64,000 nucleotides of DNA from Neocallimastix lanati (nom. inval.) (taxonomy: Eukaryota > Neocallimastigomycota > Neocallimastigomycetes > Neocallimastigales > Neocallimastigaceae). The stretch is from NCBI GenBank assembly GCA_016946835.1, contig JACVTC010000032.1, forward strand, positions 1,377,501-1,441,500. The letters are read 5' to 3'. Below are positions 29,231 to 40,810 of the stretch, one piece after another. Numbering within the stretch: the stretch's first letter is position 1; each line of letters begins with the position of its first letter. The translations under genes were made by a program, and so were the position numbers. The notes below the pieces were generated by a model. The model was not told the DNA's origin. It saw only the letters and a program-made list of their open reading frames with translations, and made no database searches.

Positions 29231-30060
29231 AAATTTATTATGGTATTATGATATGATTAGAGAACATGGTTGAATGGAATTCTAAAAAAAAAAGTATGAC
29301 ATGGAACCTTAGGAATAGAGTACATACCAAGATGAAAAGTAAGATCGATCTTTAATAGAATGAGATTGAACAAAGTTTTAAGAGGTTTGATTACCATAAT
29401 TGCACATTTATTTATTCCAAATGACATTTCGTTCTTGTCAGCACATTTAAAGACGTGACGAAGAGGTGAAGTTATATTCTCTTTTCAAGGAATTTTAGAA
29501 TTTTATCTTCAAATAAACCTCCACAGCAATTTCTTTTTTTTTTTTTTATCTCCAACACTGGCGTTAAACTTATCACATTTATCAAAAGCATCGTTAATAA
29601 ATAAATTAAATAAAATAAAATAGGAGAAAGGGGACACCCTCCACGATGAATATCAAATTGGTCCGAAAGTATATCAAGAAAACGAACACATGCTTTAGAG
29701 GAAATTAAAACTTTTATCAGGAATACCGAAATGAAATAATTTAATTAAAATGATGAAAATAGGTACTGAATCATATGCCTTTTTAAAATCCAAGAAGGCT
29801 ACATATGTAAACTCATTATTAAATTTCCTTCTTAGATAGATTTCTATGATATAAATATAAAGACTAATACATTTAATGTATTCTTTATGATTACAAAAAA
29901 AAAACTAAATTGATCAAATCTAATAAATTTCATTCTTAGATATAAATCCTGAGATTCCATTATTATCTTTGAAATAATTTTTAAACCTACATCAATTAAT
30001 GAAATTTCCATGATAATTATTTCAATTAGAAAGAATTATTAGTAATCTCAAAACTTTTAG
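29230..30060 (-). mobile_element. LINE RT fragment (copy 3)
   Basis: Degenerate minus-strand LINE RT. Readable blocks in broken frames are FGINKCA near 29425 (Gln/Ile variants), GGCPLSPILF near 29640, and a block resembling FLDFKKAYDSVPIF near 29800. These match the order of the copy at 14.6-15.9 kb. No intact ORF. Confidence 0.72.
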
Positions 30061-30243
30061 CTTTTTATATATAGTGAATAGAAATCATTTTATTATCTTA
30101 TAATAAAAATGTTTTTAATATCGATTTAGCTTAAAATTTTCATAAATTATTATGGTTACATTTTATCCATTCACAAAATATTTTATATTAATATGTTAAA
30201 AGTTTATTTCGTAGCAATATTTTTAGTGAAGTAAAAATATTGT

Positions 30244-30393
30244 TTATTTTATTTTATTTTATTTTATTTTATTTTATTTTATTTTATTTTATTTTATTTT
30301 ATTTTATTTTATTTTATTTTATTTTATTTTATTTTATTTTATTTTATTTTATTTTATTTTATTTTATTTTATTTTATTTTATTTTATTTTATT
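30244..30393. repeat. (ATTTT)n pentanucleotide array
   Basis: About 30 perfect units of the pentamer, running straight into the 57-bp minisatellite, whose units contain the same pentamer. Confidence 0.93.
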
Positions 30394-31020
30394 CAATCTG
30401 TACTTTATATTAATATATCTACTATTTATTTTATTTTATTTTATTTTATTCAATCTGTACTTTATATTAATATATCTACTATTTATTTTATTTTATTTTA
30501 TTTTATTCAATCTGTACTTTATATTAATATATCTACTATTTATTTTATTTTATTTTATTTTATTCAATCTGTACTTTATATTAATATATCTACTATTTAT
30601 TTTATTTTATTTTATTTTATTCAATCTGTACTTTATATTAATATATCTACTATTTATTTTATTTTATTTTATTTTATTCAATCTGTACTTTATATTAATA
30701 TATCTACTATTTATTTTATTTTATTTTATTTTATTCAATCTGTACTTTATATTAATATATCTACTATTTATTTTATTTTATTTTATTTTATTCAATCTGT
30801 ACTTTATATTAATATATCTACTATTTATTTTATTTTATTTTATTTTATTCAATCTGTACTTTATATTAATATATCTACTATTTATTTTATTTTATTTTAT
30901 TTTATTCAATCTGTACTTTATATTAATATATCTACTATTTATTTTATTTTATTTTATTTTATTCAATCTGTACTTTATATTAATATTTCTACTATTTATT
31001 TTATTTTATTTTATTTTATT
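30394..31020. repeat. 57-bp minisatellite, 11 units
   Basis: The segment caatctgtac followed by tttatattaatatatctac and five ATTTT-type pentamers repeats with an exact 57-bp period: unit starts at 30394, 30451, 30508, 30565, 30622, 30679, 30736, 30793, 30850, 30907 and 30964. All units look identical except the last (tatttct instead of tatatct), which points to recent amplification. No ORF. Confidence 0.96.
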
Positions 31021-31239
31021 TTTTTAAACTAGAAATAAACTTTATTTGTTAATATTAATCTGTTCTATTATTATAGTTAACTCTTAGGATGAAGTAGTTT
31101 TCCACATTAATATAGTGTTTTATAATAATTAAAAAAAAAAAAATAAATTTTTTGCTCTATTCTTATTCTATTCTTTCAAAACATTTTTTTTTTATTTTGT
31201 ATTTATTTCACTCAGATTCGCAACTTAAAAAAAAAAAAA

Positions 31240-31396
31240 AAATTTAAACTGTTAATGAATATCTGAATGAAATTATGGTCTTCTCCTTCAGAGGCATTGG
31301 CCTTGCTAGCCTATCTTACTCTTCATTTTCATCATTGACAATCTTGATTAGTTTGCGCTTATACCGTCGGAATAGCAATCCTTGTCGAGTACTATT

Positions 31397-31439
<43 letters not shown>

Positions 31440-32233
31440 CAAACTGTTAATGAATATCTGAATGAAATTATGGTCTTCTCCTTCAGAGGCATTGGCCTTG
31501 CTAACCTATCTTACTCTTCATTTTCATCGTTGACAATCTTGATTAGTTTGCGCTTATACCGTCTGAATAGCAATCCTTGTCGAGTACTATCCCTAAACAT
31601 AATTTCTTTAAAAAAAAAAAAAAATAAAAAAAAATAAAAAAATAAAAAAATAAAAAAATAAAAAAAAAAAAAAAAAAAAGAGCCTCAGATTGCACCAAAA
31701 ATGGAGTTTTGGAATAATCACCCGAAATGATTTGATTCTTAAACAAAAACATCAAAACATCCCATTCCTTTTTATAATTTAAATCAATAAAGTCTGCATC
31801 TCTTCTATCTCTTCTACCAAGAAGGAAGTTATCTATCAGGTACCACGTCCCATATATATTTACATATTCATTATTCCAAAAAAAAATTACTAATATTTGC
31901 ACAATTTTCACCAATTGACCTATTCATTTTATTATTAGTAACGATCCTATTATTTGCACTATTACTAATATTAATATTCCTATATTCTCTATCAATACTA
32001 TTACTATTATTAACAATATTATTTCTATCCCTATTATTATTAAAATTATATACTTTGTTACTACTATTAAAATCTGTACTTGATTCTATATTATTCACAT
32101 CTATGACAGCAGTGTTTACATTACTATTTGATATTGGACAATATTTGGAAATTATAAAAAATTTTTCACTTATAAAAAATTTTTCATAAAGACTTTCAAT
32201 ATCTATAAAATATTTTCAATCGAGGATTACTAT

Positions 32234-32273
<40 letters not shown>

Positions 32274-32890
32274 CTATAATAATAAGGACACCTTTCTGAA
32301 CAGTCATCTTCAATCGTACTGGTGTCTTTGGCAACACGAACATCGAATTTATATCTACATCTGGCATGAAGTACCCATCGGAAATCAATAAATCAATGCT
32401 ACATTCAGGACAATTAAAAGATGAGCCTTAGGAAGTTCCCTGGTTTTCTCAAATTCTTTTTTTTTTTTTTTTTTTTTTTCTTATAAACCTTAACCTTGAT
32501 TGATTTTCCTGTCATATCTCCATCCCAATAAAAGTTTACAATTGCATTTTTTGATGGAAATTTATTTAATTTGTTTACTAAAATTTTACTTTTTTTTTTT
32601 TTTTTTTTTTTTTTCTCATGCATGACGTCTACAACGTGATATATCTATAAGTATAAAACAGAGATCATACAATTCGAGTTTTTCCATTTTTTTTTTTTAA
32701 AACACCTTAACCTGAGCAATCGTACATTTCACCGATAGAACGAGGAATGATATAGATTCTTTAAAAACACAATAAAGGGATGTAAAGCTATTCCCAATTA
32801 GAAAATACTATATATATATTATATTAAGAACATTTAAAGTTGAGCTTTAAGTAATCTCTGGAATAACTGTTTTTCAATTTATAGTTATTA
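31240..32890 (-). mobile_element. LINE 3' fragment with duplicated tail (copy 4)
   Basis: Minus-strand copy of the same LINE family. About 32380-32280 reads WVLHARCRYKFDVRVAKD followed by CSERCPYYY in broken frames, equivalent to the zinc-knuckle region of copy 2. 31914-31543 has NFLLGRRDRRD and KTPFLVQSEALF, homologous to NFLLGGRS and DTPFLVV of copy 2. Poly-T runs interrupt it at 32236-32273, 32458-32479 and 32590-32614. The terminal segment is present twice (31246-31400 and 31441-31610). Confidence 0.78.
31246..31610. repeat. Direct repeat of the LINE tail, 195-bp offset
   Basis: 31246-31400 and 31441-31610 are near-identical (aaactgttaatgaatatctg through cttgtcgagtactat). They differ by a few bases and by 12 bases present only in the right copy before ttctttaaaa. 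A poly-A run of about 39 separates them. Confidence 0.92.
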
Positions 32891-33570
32891 AATATATATA
32901 TATATTAATTTTATTTTATTATTATATAATTCTGAAATATTTACCATTTAAGATTATTATTTAAATAAAACACATTTTACAATTAAGGTTTTCAAAAATC
33001 ATCATTATTAAAATTTATATTTTTCTAATGTCTATTATGATAATAAAAATATCAATTACGATATCTCCCCCATTTAAAATATTATACTCTAATGAATTTA
33101 TATTCAAATTGTTTTTATTTATTTATTTTATATGATTTTATTTATTTATTTATTTATTTATTTTTTACAATATTAATTTATTATTATTTTTTTTATTAAT
33201 TATTGTTATTTTTATTTTTCTTTAATTTATTTATTTATTATTTTGTCTATTTTAATATTTTATTTTTATTTCTCAAAAACCTTTTTTAACATTTTGACCT
33301 TTAAAAATTAAATAAAATATTATTAAACCTTTTCACAAGTATATTACTATATTAAACCAACTTGGCGTTTTTCCAAAAAACAAATTAAAAAGTATAAAAT
33401 AATAATAATTTATATTTAAAAAATTTTAACAAATTATAGAGGTCATAACGTTAAAAAAATTTTTTTTTTTTTGAAATATATTGTTTTTTTTTTTCTTCTT
33501 TTGAAAGCTTATATAAACATATAGCTTTCATTTAAAAAACTTATGAAGTTTTTATTTCTGATTTTGATAT
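32890..33570. other. AT-rich 3' flank of LysM gene B
   Basis: AT-rich DNA with (TTTA)n-like runs at 33115-33165 and poly-T runs. No gene recognised. Confidence 0.5.
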
Positions 33571-34653
33571 TTAATTTTTAGATTTAACAGACTTTCTTGT
33601 CTTAACTACAGTAATAATCTTAACGACTTTTTTTGTAGATTTGGCAGCCTTTTTAGTTTTAGTGGTGGTTTTAGTAGTACTTTTCTTTGTAGTTTTAGTG
33701 GTTGTTTTAGTAGTACTTTTCTTTGTAGTTTTAGTAGTTTTCTTTGTAGTTTTAGTAGTTTTCTTTGTAGTTTTAGTAGTTCTCTTAGTAGTTTTGGTCT
33801 TTGTAGTTTTTGTAGTTTTCTTTGGATCAATTTTAACTTCTTCACTATTACTGAAATCTGGAGTATAATCACCATCTTTATGGTATTCAATATATGTTCC
33901 TTCAACAATATCATCACAATTAAGTTGGTCTATTTTTTTTTATTATTAATATACATTTTAAAATTAATTTTAAAAATAATTATTAAATATTTAATGATAT
34001 ATATTTATATTTATATTTATATTTATATTTATATTTATATTTATATTTATATTTATATTTATATTTATATTTATATTTATATTTATATTTATATTTATAT
34101 TTATTATATGTATATGCTTAAGTTTAAATACATACTGTTAAGGTTTAATAAAGTATTGATATCACTATTTGTATTCTTAGCGATTTTTTTACAAGTATCA
34201 CCCTTCTTAGTAGTGTATTCATCAAATGGATGTCTTTTTTTAGTCTTCTTAAAATCGACTTCAACACAAACTTTTGTTTTTGGCTTTAAATTGTCACAAT
34301 TAATTTCTATTTTTTAAAAATTTTTTTACATTAATATAATAAAATTAATTCTTTAATTCTATTTTTACTTTACTATAATAATATAATATTAATAATATAA
34401 AAATAACAAAAGATATATAATTTTATAAATATTTCAAAAAACTATAATTTAAAATCATTAATATACCTGGATTTATTCTTAAGAAATCAATACGTCTAAG
34501 GTAATAATCTTTGTTAATATTTTTGTCCCAAATATAACTACACTTATCGCCAACTCTGGTAACAATATGTTTTGTACAGTAGTAACCTTTTGCATTAACT
34601 TCAATAATTGCTAATAAAATAGCATAGAATAAAGTCATAAATAAATACTTCAT
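33571..34653 (-). CDS. Secreted LysM protein with Thr/Lys repeat tail (gene B)
   Basis: Three exons: 34653-34467, 34306-34136 and 33929-33571, both introns phase 1 as in gene A, giving 238 residues. Signal peptide MKYLFMTLFYAILLAIIEVNA. LysM unit 1 at about 22-78 (YYCTKHIVTRVGDKCSYIW ... INCDNLKPKTKVCVEVD), unit 2 at about 84-137 (YTTKKGDTCKKIAKNTN ... LNLNTNLNCDDIV), then a segment shared with gene A (EYHKDGDYTPDF). Unlike gene A it continues with a tail of about 80 residues built from TTK, TTKK and STTK units, ending VVKIITVVKTRKSVKSKN. The tail is strongly basic and Thr-rich, so it could be O-glycosylated and bind anionic wall polymers or nucleic acid (inference). Introns contain simple repeats. 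A chitin or glycan-binding wall or secreted role is expected from the LysM family. Confidence 0.87.
33999..34102. repeat. (ATTTAT)n hexamer array in an intron of LysM gene B
   Basis: About 17 units of the hexamer within the second intron of the gene (33930-34135). It makes up half of that intron. Confidence 0.92.
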
Positions 34654-37429
34654 TTTTATAATTTATTTCTATTTTCCTTTAATTTTTTTTATTTCTTTCT
34701 TGTCTTTATTTTTATTTCTTATTTTTTATTTTGTACTTTAAAGTACTTTTTTTTTTTTTTTTTTTTGTACGTTAATTTATTGTTTCTATTTTTATTATTA
34801 TTTTTTATTTTTATTTTTATTTTTATTTTTATTTTTATTTTTTATTTTAGTTTAGAAGAAAAAAAAAAAAAAAAAAAAAACTAATAAGAAATTTTATTAT
34901 AATTTATATTTTAAAGAAAAAAAAATTATTAAATAGATAATATAAACTAATATATTGTATAATATATTATAATATTATAATATTAATATAAATTGTTCTA
35001 AACTATTTTTAATATATTAAAGTTTTTTAAATATAAAATTATAAATGTTTTTATATTTTGTTTATTTATTTTTTTTAATTAATGTTACACAAAATAATTA
35101 ATTAATATAATATTATTAATTATATAATCATAGTATGATAATCTTATCAATATTTCTTTTAATTTATTTTTTCATATAAAATATTCTTTTGGGCTTATTT
35201 TAAATTTTTTTAATTATTAAGAAATTATTATAATAAAAAAAAAATAATAATTAATATGATAAATAATAATAGTTTTTTTTTAATAATATGTAGTTTTAAC
35301 ATACATTTTTTAATAACAATTAAATTTATATTTTTGTTAATAAAACTTTTTTTTAACATGAAGCTCTAATATAATTATTTAACCTTAAAGTATATTTTAT
35401 ACTTTTTTTTGTTAAAACTTTTTTTATCTTTATATATATATATTTTTTTTTTATTTTTATTTTATTTTATTTTTTTTTAATTTTATTTTAAAAACTTTTT
35501 ATTTATATAATTATTTTTTTATCTTTATTTTACTTTTTTTTTTTTATTTCAAGTACTTCTTAATTGAAGATTCTTATTTTTATTATTCTTATTTAATACA
35601 TGTATATATTATTATTTTTTATTGTTTAAGTTGATAATAGTTAATTACATCATACAATATAGATTATTCATAATTGAAAGTATTTTATAAACATACAATC
35701 AGTTTCGCTAAAATATTTAAATAAAAATAAAAGTATATAGAAATAGAAGTATATAAAAATATAAGTAAATAAAAATAAAAGTAAATAAAAGATAAAAAAT
35801 AAAAAATAAAAGATAAAAATTATCTTAATAAAAATATTGTAAATTTTTTACTTTTATTTTAATTTCTTTCCTTTAAAAAAACCAGTAAAAGTTATTTATT
35901 ATTAACAGATTTATATATATATCAGAAATTTATAAAAAAAAAAAAAGTCATTTCAATATATTTATAACTTAATTATTATTCTAATACAATTTCAGTACTT
36001 TAAAAAAAAAAAAAATAGTAAATCTTTTTTTTTTTTTTTTTTGTTAAAAATTAAATAAAATTAAAATTAAAATAAAATATTAAAAGTATACTTTATTTAT
36101 ATTTATTTATATTGTTCAACTGATATTAAATTTAAAAATGTTCCGTTTTTATCGAATCATTTCAATATGTACCATTATTTTTAAAAAATTTAAATAATTA
36201 TTATTATTATTTAATTAAATAATTAATTTATTAACTATTATCATTATTTTTTAATATTCTTTTTATTAAATTTTAAATATTGTAATAAATTTAATTGAAA
36301 ATTAAAAAGTTGCACAATAGCTTTTCTATTATTTCTATTATTACTTTCTTTTTTCTGTTTTTTTTTTTTTTTTTTCTGTTTTTCTGTTTTTTTTTTTTTT
36401 TTTTTTTTTTTAATTTCCAATAATTTTAATTGCTTTTTACTATTATTATAATAAAATATTACTATAATAAAATATTACTATAATAAAATATTTTAAAATA
36501 AGATAAAAAAAAAATTAAAATAAAAAATAAAAATATATTTTTTTTTTGTTCTTCTAATTTTTAAATTCATTGGATTATTATTGGATTGTTTCAACAATTT
36601 TAACCATAAAAATTTTTATACTTTTATAAAATAATAAAGTAATAATTTGTTTAATAAATTATTAAATAATAAATTAATTATTTAAAAAGATATTAGTAAT
36701 AATACATAGCTTATTAAATATGTATAATATAAATATAATAGTAATAATATATTTATTAAAAATATATATATATAAATAAAAAAAAAACTTTGAAAAATAA
36801 AATGAATATATTGAACAATATAATAAAATGAAAAATAATATAATTTTATATAATATCATACTGATTTTATTTTATATTATAATGCTATTAAGATATTTTT
36901 AAAAGAAAATTAAAAAATAAAAATTTAATATATTATTCTTTTCTTTTCATTCTTACTATACGTAATTATATATAATTAGATGCTAGCAATGTATCAAATC
37001 ACCTTTTATAAAAGAAAAACTATGGCAACCAAGCTTCTTTTATTTTAGATTTATAAATGATAATTTTCATAAATACATCATAAACATTTAAATTTTATTA
37101 CTAATTCTACATTTTAACATCTATATATATAAAAGAAAAAAAAAATATCTAGACCAGTTTTATTTTAAACTTAAATACTTGTATTAAATAAAAATTAAAT
37201 TTGAAAGTTAAATAGTAAAAGCAAAGTCTAAATTGATGTATAACGAACTTATAAATTAAAACTAAAATAAAAGTAAAAGTAAAAATAAAATAAAATAAAA
37301 TAATGAATTAAAAAAAAATAAATTTAAATTTAAATAATGAATTAAAAAAAATAAAAAAAAAAAAAAAAAAATAGAAATATTTAGATAATTTTAAACAGTA
37401 AATTTTTTAATAAATGAGTATTTGAAAAG

Positions 37430-37461
<32 letters not shown>

Positions 37462-37796
37462 AATAAATTTATTATTATAAATAAAATATTTAATAATTAT
37501 TAATATAAAATTAAAAGAAAAAAAAAAAGTATACCAAATTTAGAAACTTATATATAAATACATCAACAATAATTATAGTTGTTAATAATAATAAAAGCTT
37601 ATTATATAACTCTAAAATCAATTTTTATTATAGTATGTAGTATAATTATAAAATTTTAATTTTATTAAAAAAAATATCACAATTGCATATTAATATAATA
37701 ATAACAATTATATTATTATCCTATAAAATATTCATTAAAATATATATTTTATTTTTACTACTAATATGAACAATATGAACATCTAAATAAATGATG

Positions 37797-37843
<47 letters not shown>

Positions 37844-40634
37844 TCATTCTCGTTATCATTATCATTATCATTATTGCTATTAAAAAAAAAATAAAATTCA
37901 TATCTATAATTTTATAATAATAAATAACATAATTTATTTTTATAATAACAAAAATTCAAATTTCAATTTATTATATAAATTTATATATTTAAAAAATTTT
38001 TTTTTATTTTATTTTATTTTTATTTTATTTTATGATTTTTTTTTTAATATTATTTAAAAATTAAAAAAAAAAAAAAAAAGTACTATATTTCTGATGTGGC
38101 GTTTCTAAATTTTAATAAATAAATTAATATTTTAATAAATATTAATTTTAATAATGTCAAATTAGGATTAAAGATTTTTTTATTTTTATTATTCTATTTG
38201 TATTAAATATATGTAAAAAAAAATATATATATATATATAATAAAATATTTTTGGAATTTTCATTATATATATATATTTTAAAAAAAAAAAAGCAAAATAT
38301 TCTTGAAATCTTTAAAGAGTATTTAAAATAAAATAAAAAAAAAAAAAAATTTAAAAATTAAAAAGGTTTATATTTCTTTAGAATATAAAAAAAATATTCA
38401 CTAAATATTCTTAAAAAATATATAAAAAAAAAATATGTTTTAAATAACTCTTAGAAATATAGAAAAAATATTATTTAAATAATCTTTAAAAATATATATA
38501 AAAAAAAATGCTTTAAATATTTCTTCGAAAAAAATATTCTTTAAATATTATTAAAAATAAAAAAAAAAAAAAATTATTTAAAATATTAAAAATAAAAGTT
38601 TTATAAAATTTTTAAATTAAATATAAAGATAAAATATTCTTTAAAAATAGAAATATTTAAATATAAGTATTAAAAAAAAAAATTTTTTTAACCTTTTATG
38701 CTTATTATAATTTTTAGGGAGTGTTGCATTTCGGAAAGTATTTGTGAAATAATAAATACATTTAATATTAAAAAATAAATAAATAATATGTAGTACAAAT
38801 TTCAATATAAAATGTATTTATTTAGTAATTATTAATATTTTATTTTACCAAAAAAAAATTTTTTTTTCTTTTCTTGATTTTCGATTTAGTTTTATAAAAA
38901 TAAAAAAAGATTTACATTGTTCAATGTAGATATATTATTTAATATTTATTAATAAAATATTTTTCATAAACCATAAACCCAATTGTTTAATTGAATTTTG
39001 TACGTTTGAGTGTTTGCTTTCCTTATTAATAAATTAAAATTTAACAGTATTTTTATATAAATTGTGGAGTATTTAAATTTATTTATGTAAATGTGGCTTA
39101 AATTATAATAAATAAATAAAAAAATATTTCAATTTTTTTGTTAAATGAATAAAAAAATAATAATAATAAAATATTTAATTTTAAAGATATAATTTAATAT
39201 TTTTTGTTAAAATAATAATAAAATATATTATATGAATTTAAATATTTTTGCTATTTATTAGTATTTATTATTATTTATTATAATTATAATTATTAATTTA
39301 AAGTTTCAAAATAAAAAAAAAAACTTTTATAACAATATTATATAAAAAAAAAAAAAAAACTACAAAAATAATGATATATATATTATATATATATATTACG
39401 AATAATTTTATTAATTTTTTTATAATCATACATATATACATTACTATTTAAAATTAATGAATATTGGATAAATTCTAGTACATTTTTTGTCTTTAATTTT
39501 TTTTTTTTTTTTTTTTTTTTAATTATTTAACATATTTAGCATATATAATACAAATATCCTATATATATATATATATATAATATCACAAAACTATACATAT
39601 TACTTGAATAGTACCTGATTTGTATTATAATAATATACTTCACATTCGTATCAGTATTGCTATACTGTGTAGTGATTACCGGTTCATGTCAACGTCGTTT
39701 CTCAACTTCTTATTTGAATCTTCTCTAGCTTGCTTTTTTTCTCAGCATTTTTAATATAGACATTCTTTATCAACTTAATATGTATCTTTAGCTTAGGAAA
39801 TTTGTATTATTTATATCAACATGTTAAAATATAGCAAAAATAGTATATTTATGCATGCGTGTAATATATACGTAAATTTGCATGTTTCGTTTAGATATTT
39901 ATATACAAGTTGGAAATATTAAATATATATGTAATATAGGTATAGTAGGTTGCTACGATACGTTATATGCTTCATATTGACTCAATCTTATCAAGTACGC
40001 TTTTCATTCCTTGCAAGATATTACATATATTTAGCTCCACTAGGAGCTTATTATGGCTTGTTGTTGTTTGTAGTTATAATTTATAATTTATTATTTTATT
40101 TTTCATTTTTATTTATTTATTTATATTAATTATTAATTATTAATTATTAATAATATTTTAATTTTAATTCATCCAAAAATTGTATTGGTATTATAATTTA
40201 TATATTATATAGTATATAGATGTATATGATGTATATATGCTATTAATATATTAGGATTAATATAATCAATTTTATTAAATCTAAAGTTTGCTATAGTTAA
40301 TAAAATAATTACATCAAATATTTAAAACATATAAATCAAAGTCATACTTGAACATCGATTTATATTAATATTTAACCAAAATCAAAAAAAAAAAAAAAAA
40401 AAAAAAAAGAAAAATAACTAAAAAAGTTTTATTAAAAGAAAAAATGAATGAAAATAGTTAATAAAAAAAAAAAAAAAAAAAAAAAAAAAGTTGATATAAA
40501 TAGTATAATATATATAATATATTTATTCAAAATAATAAATACATATCAGTATTAAAAATTATTTATAAATTGTTATTATAAAAATAATATATATTTAATA
40601 TAAAAAAAAGGGTTAATATATATTAAAAGGAATA

Positions 40635-40671
<37 letters not shown>

Positions 40672-40810
40672 TTATTTTTATGGAAAAATATATTTAATTT
40701 AAATCAATAAAAAAATAAAAATAAAAAACATAACACTTTTTTTTTTTAAAAAAAAATAATTTCATTCATCCTTTCTTATTACATTTATATATAAATAAAT
40801 ATCATAAAAA
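34654..40810. other. 6-kb intergenic stretch, mostly simple AT
   Basis: No protein gene recognised on either strand. Poly-T and poly-A runs throughout, (TTA)n at 37799-37842, and repeated AAATATTCTT-like phrases at 38290-38660. Only 39600-40080 departs from this composition (separate entry). Short open stretches such as 36859-36674 are Ile/Phe/Tyr noise. The right end must hold the PGS1 promoter. Confidence 0.55.
39600..40080. other. Unidentified mixed-composition island upstream of PGS1
   Basis: About 480 bp free of homopolymer runs and richer in G+C than its surroundings, for example gtgattaccggttcatgtca and gttgctacgatacg. It includes a perfect 6-bp stem with 4-nt loop, agctcc/ggagct, at 40033-40048. 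No ORF longer than a few tens of codons, no TG...CA ends with a target duplication, and no tRNA consensus. Candidate noncoding RNA gene, decayed element or regulatory region; unresolved. Confidence 0.4.

Noticed and set aside
30244-31020. Telomeric or centromeric repeat
   Set aside because: The unit is unlike TTAGGG-type telomere repeats and the array is short and flanked by ordinary LINE remnants and genes.
33060-33090. A third copia 3' end, from ctcccccattt resembling a polypurine tract
   Set aside because: No LTR-like ends, RNase H sequence or repeat partner next to it.
39822-40024. Solo LTR (TGTTA... to ...TTACA)
   Set aside because: TG and CA ends can be found, but the 5-bp flanks do not match and there is no similarity to either LTR in the window.
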